Shown: positions 44,601-55,528 of the stretch, one piece after another | Layout: the number at the start of each line of letters is the position of its first letter | Position numbering within the stretch: position 1 is the first letter of the stretch | Source: Alligator mississippiensis | Taxonomy: Eukaryota > Chordata > Crocodylia > Alligatoridae | NCBI RefSeq assembly: GCF_030867095.1 | Contig: NC_081827.1 | Span: 217,685,810-217,749,809, forward strand | Direction of reading: 5' to 3' | Length of the DNA: 64,000 bases | The notes under the pieces: model-generated | The model's input: only the letters and a program-made list of their open reading frames with translations | Database searches by the model: none | Told to the model about the DNA's origin: nothing | Made by a program: the position numbers and the translations under genes

Positions 44601-45163
44601 TATACTGCTGTATTGCATTCCTAGCAGATGTCAGGGTGATTGAAGTCGCCCATGAGAACAAGAGCCTGTGATCAGGAAACTTTGGCTAGCTGTTTGAAGA
44701 AAGCCCCATTCACTGCTTCTTTATCTGGTGGTCTATAGCAGACCCCCACAAAGACATCACCCTTGTTGCCTTACCATCTCACCCTAACGCAGAGACTCTC
44801 AACAGGCTTATCTCCAGCTTCATACTGGAGCTCTGAGCAATCATAGGGCTCTTCTATATGAAGTGCTACTCCTCCTGCTCCTCTTCTCCCCTGCTTGTCC
44901 TTCCTGATTAGTTTGTACCTATCCATAACAGTGCTCCAGTCATGCAAGCTATCCCACCAAGTCTCTTTTATTCCAATCGCATCATAATGCTGTGACTGTG
45001 CGAGGACTTCTAATTCTATCTGCTTGTTTCCCAGGCTCTGTGCATTTGTGTACAGGCATCTGAGGTAACTAGCTGATTGCCCTGATTTCCCAGGAAGTAT
45101 GAGAGCACCTCCCCTGTTGCCCCTCTTGCTTGCTTTTCCTCTAGGTCTCCCGTTTCCCCACAT
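41601..45163 (-). pseudogene. CR1 ORF2 remnant (endonuclease and RT), broken
   Basis: On the minus strand, 45163-44771 gives the endonuclease start (LYTNAQSLGNKQIELEVLAQ, then ETWWDS and GGVALHIEEPYDCS). 43943-43512 gives the pre-RT and RT start (NAFFTSVFTG, NWKRANIVPIFKKGKKEEPGN). 43486-43274 gives [16 protein letters not shown] and YLDFSK. After the insertion, 42452-42222 holds LGSILGLVLFNIFISDLEDG and FSDDTKLG (FADD with A to S), and 42294-41601 holds the C-terminal region. Stops and frameshifts separate these blocks. Confidence 0.88.
42594..43368 (-). mobile_element. SINE-like retroposon inserted in the antisense CR1
   Basis: The insertion is bounded by a perfect 12-bp duplication ccttgctaaagt (42582-42593 and 43369-43380), the signature of target-primed retroposition. 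Read on the minus strand, it begins ataggttttagccatgttgg and ends in ctacatattttttt. A segment cctga(a/g)gaagggtg followed by gcctgaaagc occurs twice, at about 42662-42692 and 42815-42848. Reptile tRNA-derived SINEs commonly carry a gaagaag...gaaagctt block, which is why I call it SINE-like. At 775 bases it is longer than a typical SINE. Confidence 0.72.
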
Positions 45164-45351
45164 ACCTCAGGGCTTTGGTCTCCATCCCCTGGCGACCCTA
45201 GTTTAAAGCCCTCCTCGCTAGATTTGTGAGCCTGTCTATGAAGATGCTTTTCCCACTCTTTATCAAGTGGATCCCTTCTCTTTCTAAACAATCCTTCTTC
45301 TTGGAAGAATATCCCAGGTAAGCAGCAGACTTCCTGAGACAACAGGTCAGG

Positions 45352-45953
45352 TCAGCAGGTGGCTCCCTCCATCCCCAGCAGAAGGGATTCTTCAACCACC
45401 ACCATGCACCACCACTTCTTTTTGGTGGTGGTTGTCTCGATCTTTACCACCTTGGTGAGGCCTGACCTTCTTCCACCACTGGAACCTGCTCCTCCCTCTA
45501 TGTTGCTAGGGCTGCATATCTGTTCTCCAAGCAAACCACTGCAGGTGGAGGTGAAGATCTCTGCTTGCTGCCAAAAGTCACAAGTCTCCACCTTCCACCT
45601 TCTATGGATGTCCAGGCCCTTCTTCTGTAGTGCAACTGGCATTTCTACCTCCACAGTCCTGAAGGTCTCCTCTAGTATCAAATCAATGAACTGCTCATGG
45701 CAGAGGATGCTTCAGAGCCTTGCCACCTCCTCCTGTAGTTTTCTTGCCTGTTCCCTGAGAGACACCACCAGGAGGCACTGCTCACACCCAGGCACTCCCC
45801 GACCTGGCCATCACTGGAAGGAGCCTGCAAGCCACAGTCCCCACAGCGCCAAACCTGGACCTGGGTGGAAGCATCAATGGTTAGTTGTGCTGCCTGGACA
45901 GACACCTCACAGGTGCAAGCAGTGGCTCTGGCATTGCATCATCCTCCAGCCAT
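45352..45953 (-). pseudogene. CR1 ORF1 remnant
   Basis: The minus strand reads an ATG near 45950 and then VQAAQLTIDASTQVQVW, then RCGDCGLQ, a cysteine pair of the CR1 ORF1 zinc-knuckle-like start. A frame change leads to a region reading REQARKLQEEVARL in another frame, a coiled-coil-like stretch. It then continues as LILEETFRTVEVEMPVALQK at 45681 and downward. ORF1 of CR1 is an RNA-binding chaperone-like protein. At least one stop and frame changes are present, so it is not functional. The + strand frame 45359-45970 is its antisense shadow. Confidence 0.75.
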
Positions 45954-46540
45954 TTCCTTGGGTCTTTTAATCTGCCTTCTCTCTCTTACTGCTCTTCTTC
46001 CAAGCAGACCTTCCTTAGTGAACTCGCCTGGAAGCTGGCCTATTTATTGCTCATTGGTCCCAAAGGATTCCCTTTTTTCCTGCTTCCTCATGCCAAGCTG
46101 AAAGACTTGCCCCTCAGAAAGGGGGGAGGAGGGGCATGAACTGTCCTGCCAACTGCTTACCCTATTTGCAGCCCCTCTGCTGATTCCCTGGTCACTGGCT
46201 CCCTGGTTGCCTGCGGAGACTCCTTTTTATACCCTGCTGAGTCTGGATGGGCTCTGCCCCTTAGTTAGGGATTCTGTCAGGCCTAGGCAGCAATCAATCG
46301 GCAGATAGCAATCATTCCCGGCTCATTGGATTACACACCCCCAACACAGACAACCCACCAAACAAACAGTCAGCAAATCGAAGGCACAGGCAGCTGTGCT
46401 TCCCTGGGCAGGATCTGGTGCTTGGCTTCTCTCTCCCTTTCTCCTCCTGCCCCCAGCAACTGCCTGCAAACTGCTTACCCTCTTTGCAGCCCCTGTTCAC
46501 TGGCTCCCTGATCACTTCTATCCCCCTGCCTAGTGTATAA

Positions 46541-47080
46541 AGCAATACTTTCATTTTCTTATCAGTAAGCTGGTTAGTACTTTATAAAAAGTAATCTTTG
46601 CTTCCATGTCTATGCAAGCTATCTTAGCTTCAGAAATCTAGCGTTCCAAGTTGTCTGAGTCCTCCCGATCTGCCTGTTTTTTCTCTCTTTCTAGGTAAAT
46701 TATATTGTTTGTCTATTAATCATGGATTCCTCAAAGAGAGTTCATGTTTAGGACCCCCAGTCTTATCTGGTTTCCCTTAGTACATTAATTGGCATGGCTT
46801 CTAGAGTTATGGGGGGAGCCCTGGCTCCTTCAAAGTCTGAGACCTTAGGCCCAGTCTTGGGGAACTGCCTTCCAATTCCTCTCTTGAAAGAAGAACATCA
46901 AAGGAAGAGGTGCATCAAACAGCAGAGCAGAAGGCTTCTCTTCAGTAAAGGCATTTAGTGGGGGCAAAAGCTACTGAGCAAGGAAAACCTGTCCCTTCCA
47001 AAGGATTAAGCAGTACCTCTGTCCTCAGTCTCACAAAGTCCTGGACACCACAGGGTTACCTCAGCTATTCTCTCTCTGTC
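46541..47080. other. Spacer between two CR1 copies, nothing recognised
   Basis: No element ends or exon were seen in this stretch. Confidence 0.4.
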
Positions 47081-47898
47081 TAAGACCTGTTTAGGTTGCA
47101 AGGGTGGGCTAACAAAAACAGGATGCGTTTCAATACTGACAAGTGCAGGGTGCTGCACTTGGGCAGTAGTAACCAGCAGCACGCTTATAAGATAGGAAAC
47201 TCCCTTCTTGAGAGCACGGAGGCAGAAAGGGATCTTGGAGTCATCATTGATTCCAAGATGAACATGGACTGACAATGCGAGGTCACGGTCGGCAGGGCTA
47301 ACCGGACCTTATCGTGCATCCACAGGTGCATCTCAAGTAGGTCCAAGGAGGTGATCCTCCCCCTCTACGCGACACTGGTCAGGCCACAGCTAGAGTGCTG
47401 TGTCCAGTTCTGGGCACCCCACTTCAAGAGGGATGTGGACAACATTGAGAAGGTCCAGAGGAGGGCCACCCGCATGATCCGGGGACAGCAGGGCAGACCC
47501 TATAATGAGAGGCTACGGGACCTGAACCTGTTCAGCCTTCACAAGAGAAGGCTGAGGGGGGACCTTGTGACCATCTATAAACTCACTAGGGGGGACCAGA
47601 AGGGTTTGAGGGGAGATCTTGTTTCCCCTAGCGCCCCCCGAGATAACAAGGAATAACAACCACAAGTTGTTGGAGAGTAGGTTTAGATTAGACATCCATA
47701 GGAACTACACAGTCAGGGCGGCTAGGATCTGGAACTGACTTCCAAGGTAGGTGGTGCTGGCTCCTACCCTGGGGGTCTTTAAGAAGCGGCTTGATGCCTA
47801 CCTGGCTGGGGTCATTTGAGCCCAGTTTTCTTCCTGCCAAGGCAGGGGGTTGGACCTGAAGATCTACAAGGTCCCTTCTGACCCTACTTCTATGATTC
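47081..47898 (+). mobile_element. CR1 LINE 3' fragment
   Basis: It starts in the region [16 protein letters not shown] after the RT core and ends at a ttctatgattcac tail. The frame 47351-47656 reads PLYATLVRPQLECCVQFWAPHFKRDVDN and NERLRDLNLFSLHKRRLRGDL, then breaks. CpG sites and few breaks suggest a fairly young copy. Confidence 0.9.
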
Positions 47899-48451
47899 AC
47901 AGAGCCCTGAGTACTCCAAAAAGCTTGGCGCTTCCTTTCCAGCCTCTAGTCTGCACAGTCCTGAGCACCCCAAAGTAAGCTTTGCTGTTGTCTCTCCTCA
48001 GACTGGTGCTCTATGGCCAGCAACCTCTTATTCAGGCTGCTGTGTCCCTTGAAATGCTTATCTCCACCCCTTAATGCCTCTTGGGTATCACTTTCAAAGC
48101 ACACAAAGCAGGTTTTACCAAGCCTGCCTGAAGGGCTACTTAATTCCTTGTTGATGGATGTGTTTCTGTCATATGGGCCAGGTAACTCTGGATTCTGTCT
48201 CTTAGGGTAGATAGAAGAGGGAAAGAAGGGGCTGTCAGAGAAACTGAGGCACATAACATTATTACAGCACAAACTCATTTAAATCAGAAATATTACAACA
48301 AGGTCACCAATAGTGGAGATGTCATTCCTGTTGTGGATTTACTAGACTGACTGCTGTCAACTTGATTCATTTGATGGCTTCTTATACCTTTCCAAACGTT
48401 TCCATCCTGCAACATACATTGCTTCCTCCCAGTTCCAGGTAGAGTACTCCA
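47899..48451. other. Spacer, nothing recognised
   Basis: The spacer lies between two CR1 tails. A minus-strand frame at 47946-48278 has no support. Confidence 0.4.
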
Positions 48452-49292
48452 CAACTTTACGACACCAAGTTGTGGGGCGAGGTGGGCACGCTGGAGGGGA
48501 GGGACAGAATCCAGCTAGATCTAGACAAATTACAGAGGTGGGCGGATGAGAATAGGATGGAATTCAAAGCAGACAAAGGTGCTGCATCTAGGGAGAAGGA
48601 ACCTGCAACACACCTATAGGCTGGGGAGTACCCTTCTTGTCAACATGGTGGCAGAAAGGGATCTTGTAGTCATTGTTGACTCCAGGATGAACATGAGCCA
48701 CCAATGTGAGGAAGTAGTCAGTAAAGCTAACCTCACCTTGTCATGCATCTACAGATGCTTCACAAGCAGGTCCAGGGAGGTGATCCTTCCCCTCTATGCG
48801 GTATTGGTCAGGCTGCAGTTGGAGTACCGCATTCAGTTCTGGGTGCCGTACTTCAAGAGGGATGTGGCTAGCATTGAGAGGGTCCACAGGAGGGCCACTT
48901 GCTTAGTTTAGGAGCCATGGGGCAGGCCCTGTGAAGAGAGGCTAAAGGGCCTGAACCTATTTAGCCTCCATAGGAGAAAGCTGAGAGGAGGATCTGGTGG
49001 CCATTTACAAAGTCATGGGGGGGACCAGTGAGAATTGGGGGAGGCTCTGTTCCCCCGGGCACCACCCTGGGTTACTAGGAATAATGGCCACAAATTGTTA
49101 GAGAGAAGGTTTAGGCTGGACACCAGGAGACATTACTTTACAGTTAGGGCTGCCAGGCTCTGGAACAAGCTCCCAAGTGAGGTGGTACTCTCTCCTACCT
49201 TGGGGGTCTTCAAAAGGAGGCTGGACAGATGTTTGGCTGGGGGTCGGACCTGATGATCTGTTTAGATCCCTTCCGACCTTAAGCACTATGAT
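48452..49292 (+). mobile_element. CR1 LINE 3' fragment
   Basis: It starts at a decayed FADDTKLWG block (acgacaccaagttgtgg) and runs through NMSHQCEEVVSKANLTLSC, PLYAVLVRLQLEYRIQFW and NKLPSEVVLSPTLGVFKRRLD to a cactatgatacagg tail. It is broken by stops and frameshifts near 48570, 48911 and 49000. Confidence 0.9.
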
Positions 49293-50585
49293 ACAGGAAA
49301 ATACATTTTAAGACTGTAGAAATATATCTCCTAGTGCAACCCACAGACCTTGTATAAATGTATGAGAACTGTTGTTGAAATTAGCTCACAAGATAATTTC
49401 ATTCACTTTTGAAGTGTAAGATTGACATTTAAATAACATTTTAGAAGGATTTTAGAAAGATGGCATCATTAGCTCTCTGTACAAAATAGTAGAGGCTTTT
49501 CCTAGAGGAAAGAAAATAACTAGTATGCCTTGCTTTCACATGTATCCCTGGTGCCATGCAATTGCCAATTTTGACCTCTCTTATTCCTTATCTCTTTACC
49601 CAGATCGGTCCTCTAGTAACATGAAGTAAGCAAGATGCAAACTGCACATCTTGTTCCTTTGCCTAATTAAATGGCTTGTAGTTGTGCTAGCAGAAAGCTA
49701 TTAGCAATCCAGCGAGAACAACCAAATGCTACATTTGCAGACAATTTTCAGCACAGGGTTTGGAATCTCAAGGCTATCATAGCTTGTCCTTAACTTATCT
49801 TGACATGCTGCTTGTTACATGTAGCATGTTGCCAGCATAGGCTGGAAAGGTGGATGTGGTGTAATCATCCTATAATTAAAGAGCGTGCCGTTAGAATTCT
49901 ATGCTTTGTCATATTTAATTTCTTACTAAGGCAGAAGTTAAATATGTGGAAGATGCGTGTGTGGGGAAATCAACCTTGACTTAAATTTCCTAGGTGTTTA
50001 GAGTTCAAATGGTATATTGTACATGTTGTTTTACAGGTTAATATAGCCTGTTTTAATGGAGCTGTTTCTGCCTGGGAATTAATCATTAATCATTATTCCA
50101 GCCCTATCTGAAATCATGCTGCATGTTAAATTTGGGTATAAGACCTTATTCCAGTTGCTTTTACTAGGAAAAGGGCTTGGAGGGTGGGGAGGGGAAATGG
50201 AAACCAGACATTTAGAGTTGATGTTTAATTTGTTAAGATAATCTATTTTCAGAAATATGCAAAGGTTCCTGTATGTACTTTCTCAATAACCTTCATAGCA
50301 TAACCTTGATTTGTCTAGTTAAAAGACAGACATTTGGAATAACTGACCATTCTGTGGCTCTTGTAAAGAAATGAGATGTTTAACAAATAGACTTGTCAAA
50401 CCATGTACTATATTTAATTAACTACAAGGCCTCCCTCCCCCAATCAGCATGAGGGGAAAAGCCCCTTATCTTACATTTGCATACAAAGAGACCTCATTAA
50501 ATATGTTGTCCATCATTAGACTGATGCCAAAAGCAGCATGTGCTTATAATGGTTATTATGGAAGTTGATTGAATGCAGCTAAACT
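49293..50585. other. AT-rich intron, nothing recognised
   Basis: No exon or element ends were seen in this stretch. Confidence 0.4.
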
Positions 50586-50963
50586 GGGCATGATTATAAA
50601 ACACATGTCCTGTATTGGGCAAACATGCTGCTTACACACATGCAGGAAGCCCACTCCGATGTGCTGGCAATCTAGCACGTCAGAGCAGACTCAATTAATC
50701 AAGTCTGTTGGAGCACATAAATTAACGTGCTCTGGAGCCTTGTGCGTCATGTGTATCAGCAGTCCAGTGCATCTCCATGGCGATAGTGCGTTTTGAACTA
50801 AAACACTTTCAGTGTGATTTTGTTCAAAGCACATCACTGCCACTTTCTCGGTGCAGAGGTACAGTCCACCTCTGATGCATGTGACATACAGGCACTATTA
50901 ATTAGTGCGGCTCGCTAATTAAAAGTGCCCAGCGCTGCATCAGGACTATGTGTAAAAATGCCC
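50586..50963. mobile_element. Probable small TIR element
   Basis: The left tip gggcatgattataaaacacat and the inverted right tip gggcatttttacacatagtcc align with one small gap. The only direct flanking identity is act on each side, which might be a 3-bp duplication as in PIF/Harbinger. The interior has inverted fragments around gatgtgctg and attaattagtg. It has no coding capacity. Confidence 0.5.
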
Positions 50964-51974
50964 ACTGATAGGGAACTTTTTTGCTATTTGGAGTCCTTAA
51001 AAAAAACAAAACAAAACAGGAAGGTGTTCCCTCCTCAGGGAACTGTCACAAGTCTGGAGATACTGCAATATCAGGCTGGCACCAGCAGGGCCAGAGCTAG
51101 CCTTGACACCCTCCTCTTTGTGCCAAAAATGTTACATTTGATCCTAGCCAAAAAGGCAGAGATGCTGATAGGACCTAGGGTAAGGAAAGGTTAGTGCAGC
51201 CCATCTAAGATGCATGGTAGTGTACATTGTGCACAGTCCCCCTCAGCACCAACTCTTCTTCAAGTCATACTGAACCACTACATTTAATATATTTCAACTT
51301 CCTCTTCACTCCCACAGCTGAGCTGTGCCTTTCTTTACCATTTCTAATGATTCCTGTTTCTTCATCAGCCTTAAATGTCTGGCAGTTGTCACCAAACAGG
51401 GCCCCAAACAGTTCACCCAGAACCCCTCTGTCATTCCACATCTTGTAGCGTGCCACATATGATCAGTGTGGCCTCACCTTCCATGAAGTGAAGCTGGATC
51501 AGGTTGCCTTGCATCTCATCTGCATATAAATTATTGGAGGATTCTAGGACTCATGACAAGAACACCTGGTTCCAGTTATGAGTGGAGGGCTAATTAGCAC
51601 ATGGATCTTTTGTGATGGGTATCTGGAGTACACGCACACACTGAACAGTGCTGAGCTATAGGGTCACCATGACTTAAAACACTGTTGACTCTGCTGGGAC
51701 CCAGCCCAATAAACTATAGGGTAAATCATGATCTTTCTGGCTTTGGACTAATATCATGCATAGTTTGTACTATGTACATAAGTAGGTACAAAAGTGCTAC
51801 TTAAAAGTTTGTTTATGGAGTACCTGTGCTAAACTTGCAGCAATTTCAAAAAAGGTAAAATGTATCAGTTCTGTATAAATTAAGTCTATGGGTACCTGTA
51901 ATAATTTTGTGCAAATTATTACAGGTATGTTTATTTCAAGGTCAGTGTCTTCAAATTTGCCCCTCATTTCCATG
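50964..51974. other. Intron, nothing recognised
   Basis: The open frames at 50925-51456 on both strands have no splice or family support. Confidence 0.4.
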
Positions 51975-51979
51975 TTCGT

Positions 51980-52110
51980 GTACACATGTGTATTTGCTAA
52001 TGTGCATTAAAGTGGGTATGTGGACTGACTTGGGACTAAATTTAGTCCCAAGTCAATGGGCACACATTGCATTAATGCATATTAGCATGTCCACATGTTC
52101 ACTAATGCAA
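51980..52110. repeat. Long imperfect palindrome with a perfect 30-base core
   Basis: The core at 52026-52055 is a perfect palindrome with half-site tgacttgggactaaa. The arms extend outward with similarity (gctaatgtgcattaa on the left against ttaatgcatattagc on the right) to about 51980 and 52110. It has the form of a foldback MITE or hairpin-forming relict. Similar gcacattaa words recur to 52265, so the element may be larger. Confidence 0.75.
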
Positions 52111-52459
52111 TTTAACTATTTTTTGTATACCTGTTTTATGCAGGTATCAAATTTAGGTTCAAATAGCCTCAAATCACCATTTTTTTTTTTTAAGGCACAT
52201 GAAGGGTGAACACATATAGACACATGCCTTTAATGCACCTTAAATCAGGCTAATGCACATTAAATATGCATGTGTAGACATGCCCCATGTGCTTAGGGAG
52301 AGCAGGGTCTGACAATAAGCAGGGGGAGAAAGGGCTGTAGGGGGCAGAAGTTAGGGGGAGCTCAGAGAGCAAGGAGGCTACCTGACCCTCCAGATTTACT
52401 TGCCCTGTTGTAACAGTGGGAGGGGGACAAATTCAAGGCAAACCTCCAATAATCAGATT

Positions 52460-52819
52460 CTATACTGAGGGGGGACCTCATGGCTGCCTACAAGCTCATC
52501 AGGGGAGATCAACAGCAAATAGGCAGAGCCCTTTTCTCCCCAGCACCACCTGGGGTGACAAGGAACAATGGTCATAAGCTGATGGAGAATAGGTTTAGGT
52601 TAGAGATCAGAAGGCAATATTTTACAGTTAGGGTGGCCAAAATCTGGAATCAATTTCCCAAGGAAGTGGTCCTCACCCCTACCTTGGGCAAATTCAAGAG
52701 GAGGTTGGATGGTCACCTGTCTGGGGTCTTGTGAACCCAGCATTCATTTCTGCCTGTGGCAGGGGGTCAGGCTAGATGATCTGTTCAGGTCCCTCCTGAC
52801 CGTAGCAACTGTGAAACTA
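52460..52819 (+). mobile_element. CR1 LINE 3' tail fragment
   Basis: It contains only the last part of ORF2, open at 52480-52734 (MAAYKLIRGDQQQIGRALF, then TRNNGHKLMENRFRLEIRR, ending LDGHLSGVL), and the 3' UTR ending in caactgtgaaactac. Confidence 0.92.
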
Positions 52820-54530
52820 CTACACCTGAAAAATTGAATCAAATTTGGAAGTTTTCCATATACAGAATCTAATTATTGGGAAGTCATTTTATATTCAGGG
52901 TCATCTTATATTTGAGTAAATACAGTATGTAAGATTTGACTTGAATAGTTTAAGTAACAATTCTGCTAAGAGTCTGAAAGGTGTTCTGAAAACTAATGAT
53001 TTAACTGCTTAACAGTGTTATCTCTGTTCTAGAGATATAAAAATGGAGTCACAAAACTTACTAGCCCACTTTGGCAGAACTAAGAATAGAATCAAGATCT
53101 TGTTTCACCCAGTGACTCAACTGAAGGACCAACCTTACTCCACTAAAAGATATATTTATAGCATGTGCTGCTGTCAAAACACTTGCTTGTATTTTCTGAC
53201 TTTTGTTATGCATTTCAACAGGTTTTAGAGCTCCCCAAATAGGTTAATCATTTAAAAAAAAAAAAGCCATAACAGATTTTCTCAGACTATCCATAGCATA
53301 TTGTTTAACATGATATAAATTCAGGTCTCTGAAAAGTACTGACACCTTCCTGCTCAATATATGCAGAGTCATAGCTGCTACGTTGGTGACAAAAATAGGA
53401 GTGAAAAGCTGCACAAGCATGTTAGCCCTAGAGAGCCAACACAGCTAAGGGTGCGTGGGTTGGATTCTATTCCTTTCTTGTGCGTTGTCAACATAAAGCT
53501 GGTGTTCCAGGGCCAAATCTTTTACATCTATAACCTGTAAAAAACCAAGGGATCATATTTGTGTCACTGAAAACATAATTAAGCCTTTAGTGGTATTGTT
53601 AGTGATGTTGATGAAGATGAACAGGATTTGTCTTGACTTTTAAGCTGAGGGCTGATTGGAACTAGAAGCCGAGTCCATCCCCCACAATGGTGCTTGTGGA
53701 AATTGAGAGGCCATAATATCCCACAGTCCTTCCCTCCCCCTCACCCCCTTTAGCATCCTCTTCAGAACACAGCCTTCCATGTGTGTATGTGTGTTTTCAA
53801 AAAAAGATAATCGTCTGAATAAAGGCTTTTCAATCCATTATAAGTTCAAAAGCACACAAACTCTTTGGGAAGTAAGAAAACATCGTAGTAGATGTGGTTG
53901 GTACACCTACCTAGATAAAAAAATAAAAAAGTATAGCTAACTTCGTTGAGAGAAATAATCTTTTGCTTCACCTTGCATATATGTAGGACAAGGTTTTGCA
54001 TCAGACAAGGAACTTCAGTACCCAAGGGTAAGATTAACATGGTTTGGGTTTTTTTTATTTTTTCCCAAAATAGCCATTGATGAAATGTACTGGGCTTGCT
54101 ATTATTGTTTTTTCTTTCTATCATATTCAAGGGCAAGAGCTGTCATTGGTGTTTACAAATCCTGCAAATAATGGATAAGTAACTTATTGTCATGAGTAAA
54201 GTGATTGCAGAATCAGGCCCTAGAACCCCAGGTTTATCTCACAATTTACTGAAAAGTTTTTAAAGTTGTGTTGTGGAAGTTTGTGTCGGGGCAGGGGAGA
54301 TGTTCCCATAGGAAATAAACATTCTTAATTGGAGTAAAAGGTGAAAAAAATAAACACTTAACATTATTGTTGCCATTCTATAAGCTCTGTAGTAGGGGAA
54401 CAGGGTGTTTATGATAGGTGTTACAGAATTCAAAATAAAATTTGAACTACAGTATAAGCTTATATCCTCACAAAATTGTAAAGAATATTTTTACCTGGCT
54501 CTCAAGGTAAGCTGAGACATTCAAGTAAAT
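52820..54530. other. AT-rich intron, nothing recognised
   Basis: There is a short A-run near 53252. No exon or element was recognised. Confidence 0.4.
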
Positions 54531-54535
54531 GAGTT

Positions 54536-55523
54536 TGTGCCCACCTGGTCTTGTATAGGTGCTCCCTTGCCGCCTTGGAGTGTGCACCTGAGGTTGGCTG
54601 CAACATTTGTTCCTGTGGTCTTGGCGAGGTCTTGTGTTCTCCCCAATGGAAACCCTGAAACTTGCCTGCCATGAGTTGGGTCTTCCTTTCAGTGGTGGGG
54701 CTCCCTCTTGTAGCCCCTCATGGATTGGTTGCACTTCCTAGTGGCTATTCTTGGGGCTCCATCTCCCTACACCCCAGCCACATGCCAGCCCTTAAGATGG
54801 CCACTTGGTGGTTGATTGGCTTGCCCTCTAATGTTGCCTCCTGGGCCCTCCTTGTCTGCAGGGTCCCTAGTGATGTTGCCCTGTCCTAGGTCTCTTTGGG
54901 ATGTTCAACTGTCCCTGTTGCTGTGCCTGATTTTCCTGGCTGCCTTGCTGCTCACAGTGCTGCCCCAGCCACTCCTGTTCCCTGAGCATCGCCCTTTGGC
55001 CCTAATCCTTTTTTTAGGGCACCTTAGGGTAATCCATAAAAGAGCAACTTAGCAAGGAAAGAAAAGGGGAGTGGGGTCTTAGCCTTCCCCACTCACAACT
55101 CCAACATCTGTGGCTCCATAGTCCCTCGATGCCATCCTCATCTCTTTAACTGTTCACGGGCCCCTCCAGTGGGTCCTCCCTTGGGTCCCTCAGTGGCTGC
55201 TGGTGCCATCCTTGCCCAGTACCGGAAGCACTCACAGCCTGCTCCCTGCAGTGCCTCTCCAGCTGTTTCCTCACCACCAGCTTTTATCTTTGCTGGGCGG
55301 CGTTCTTATGTGATGTATTCACCCGCACTACTTTTAGCCAGAGATAAAAGCGGCTGATGAACCGCATGGGTGTTCCGTCCTGGCATGGCTTGTCTCTTCT
55401 CTCCCTGGTAAAGGTAAGTTCACCCTGTCTTCAGGGTTTCCCTTGCTGGGATGGGCTGTCTCTACCCCAGGTCCTGCTGTGGGAGGGGGTCTCCCATCCC
55501 CTCGTTTCCATTCCCCTGGGACA
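54536..55523 (-). mobile_element. Isolated (solo) LTR, same broad family as 13377-14286
   Basis: The 988-base unit begins tgtgccc and ends gggaca on the + strand, with a perfect 5-bp duplication gagtt on both sides (54531-54535 and 55524-55528). Its reverse complement resembles 13377-14286 in order and in blocks such as ggggtgtagggaga...ggagcccc, hence the minus assignment. No internal coding region or partner LTR is visible. It holds fewer CpGs than the copy at 13377, suggesting that it is older. Frames inside it are chance frames. Confidence 0.82.
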
Positions 55524-55528
55524 GAGTT

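Larger units (their letters stand above)
41431..46540 (-). mobile_element. Near full-length CR1 LINE, antisense to GRB14
   Basis: Read on the minus strand, the element starts near 46540 with a 5' UTR, continues through ORF1, endonuclease and RT, and ends near 41431 with a ttctatgattttataattctac tail region. Without the 775-base insertion at 42594-43368 it is about 4.3 kb, close to the full CR1 length. The 5' UTR holds two copies of one unit (46141-46205 and 46458-46510, gtaagcag with ggctgcaaa) about 315 bases apart, and a TATAAAAA on the minus strand near 46224-46231. Both reading frames are broken many times. It is the only antisense CR1 in this intron. Confidence 0.9.

Noticed and set aside
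45359-45970. 203-codon open frame, + strand
   Set aside because: It is the antisense of CR1 ORF1, whose minus-strand reading has recognisable CR1 sequence.
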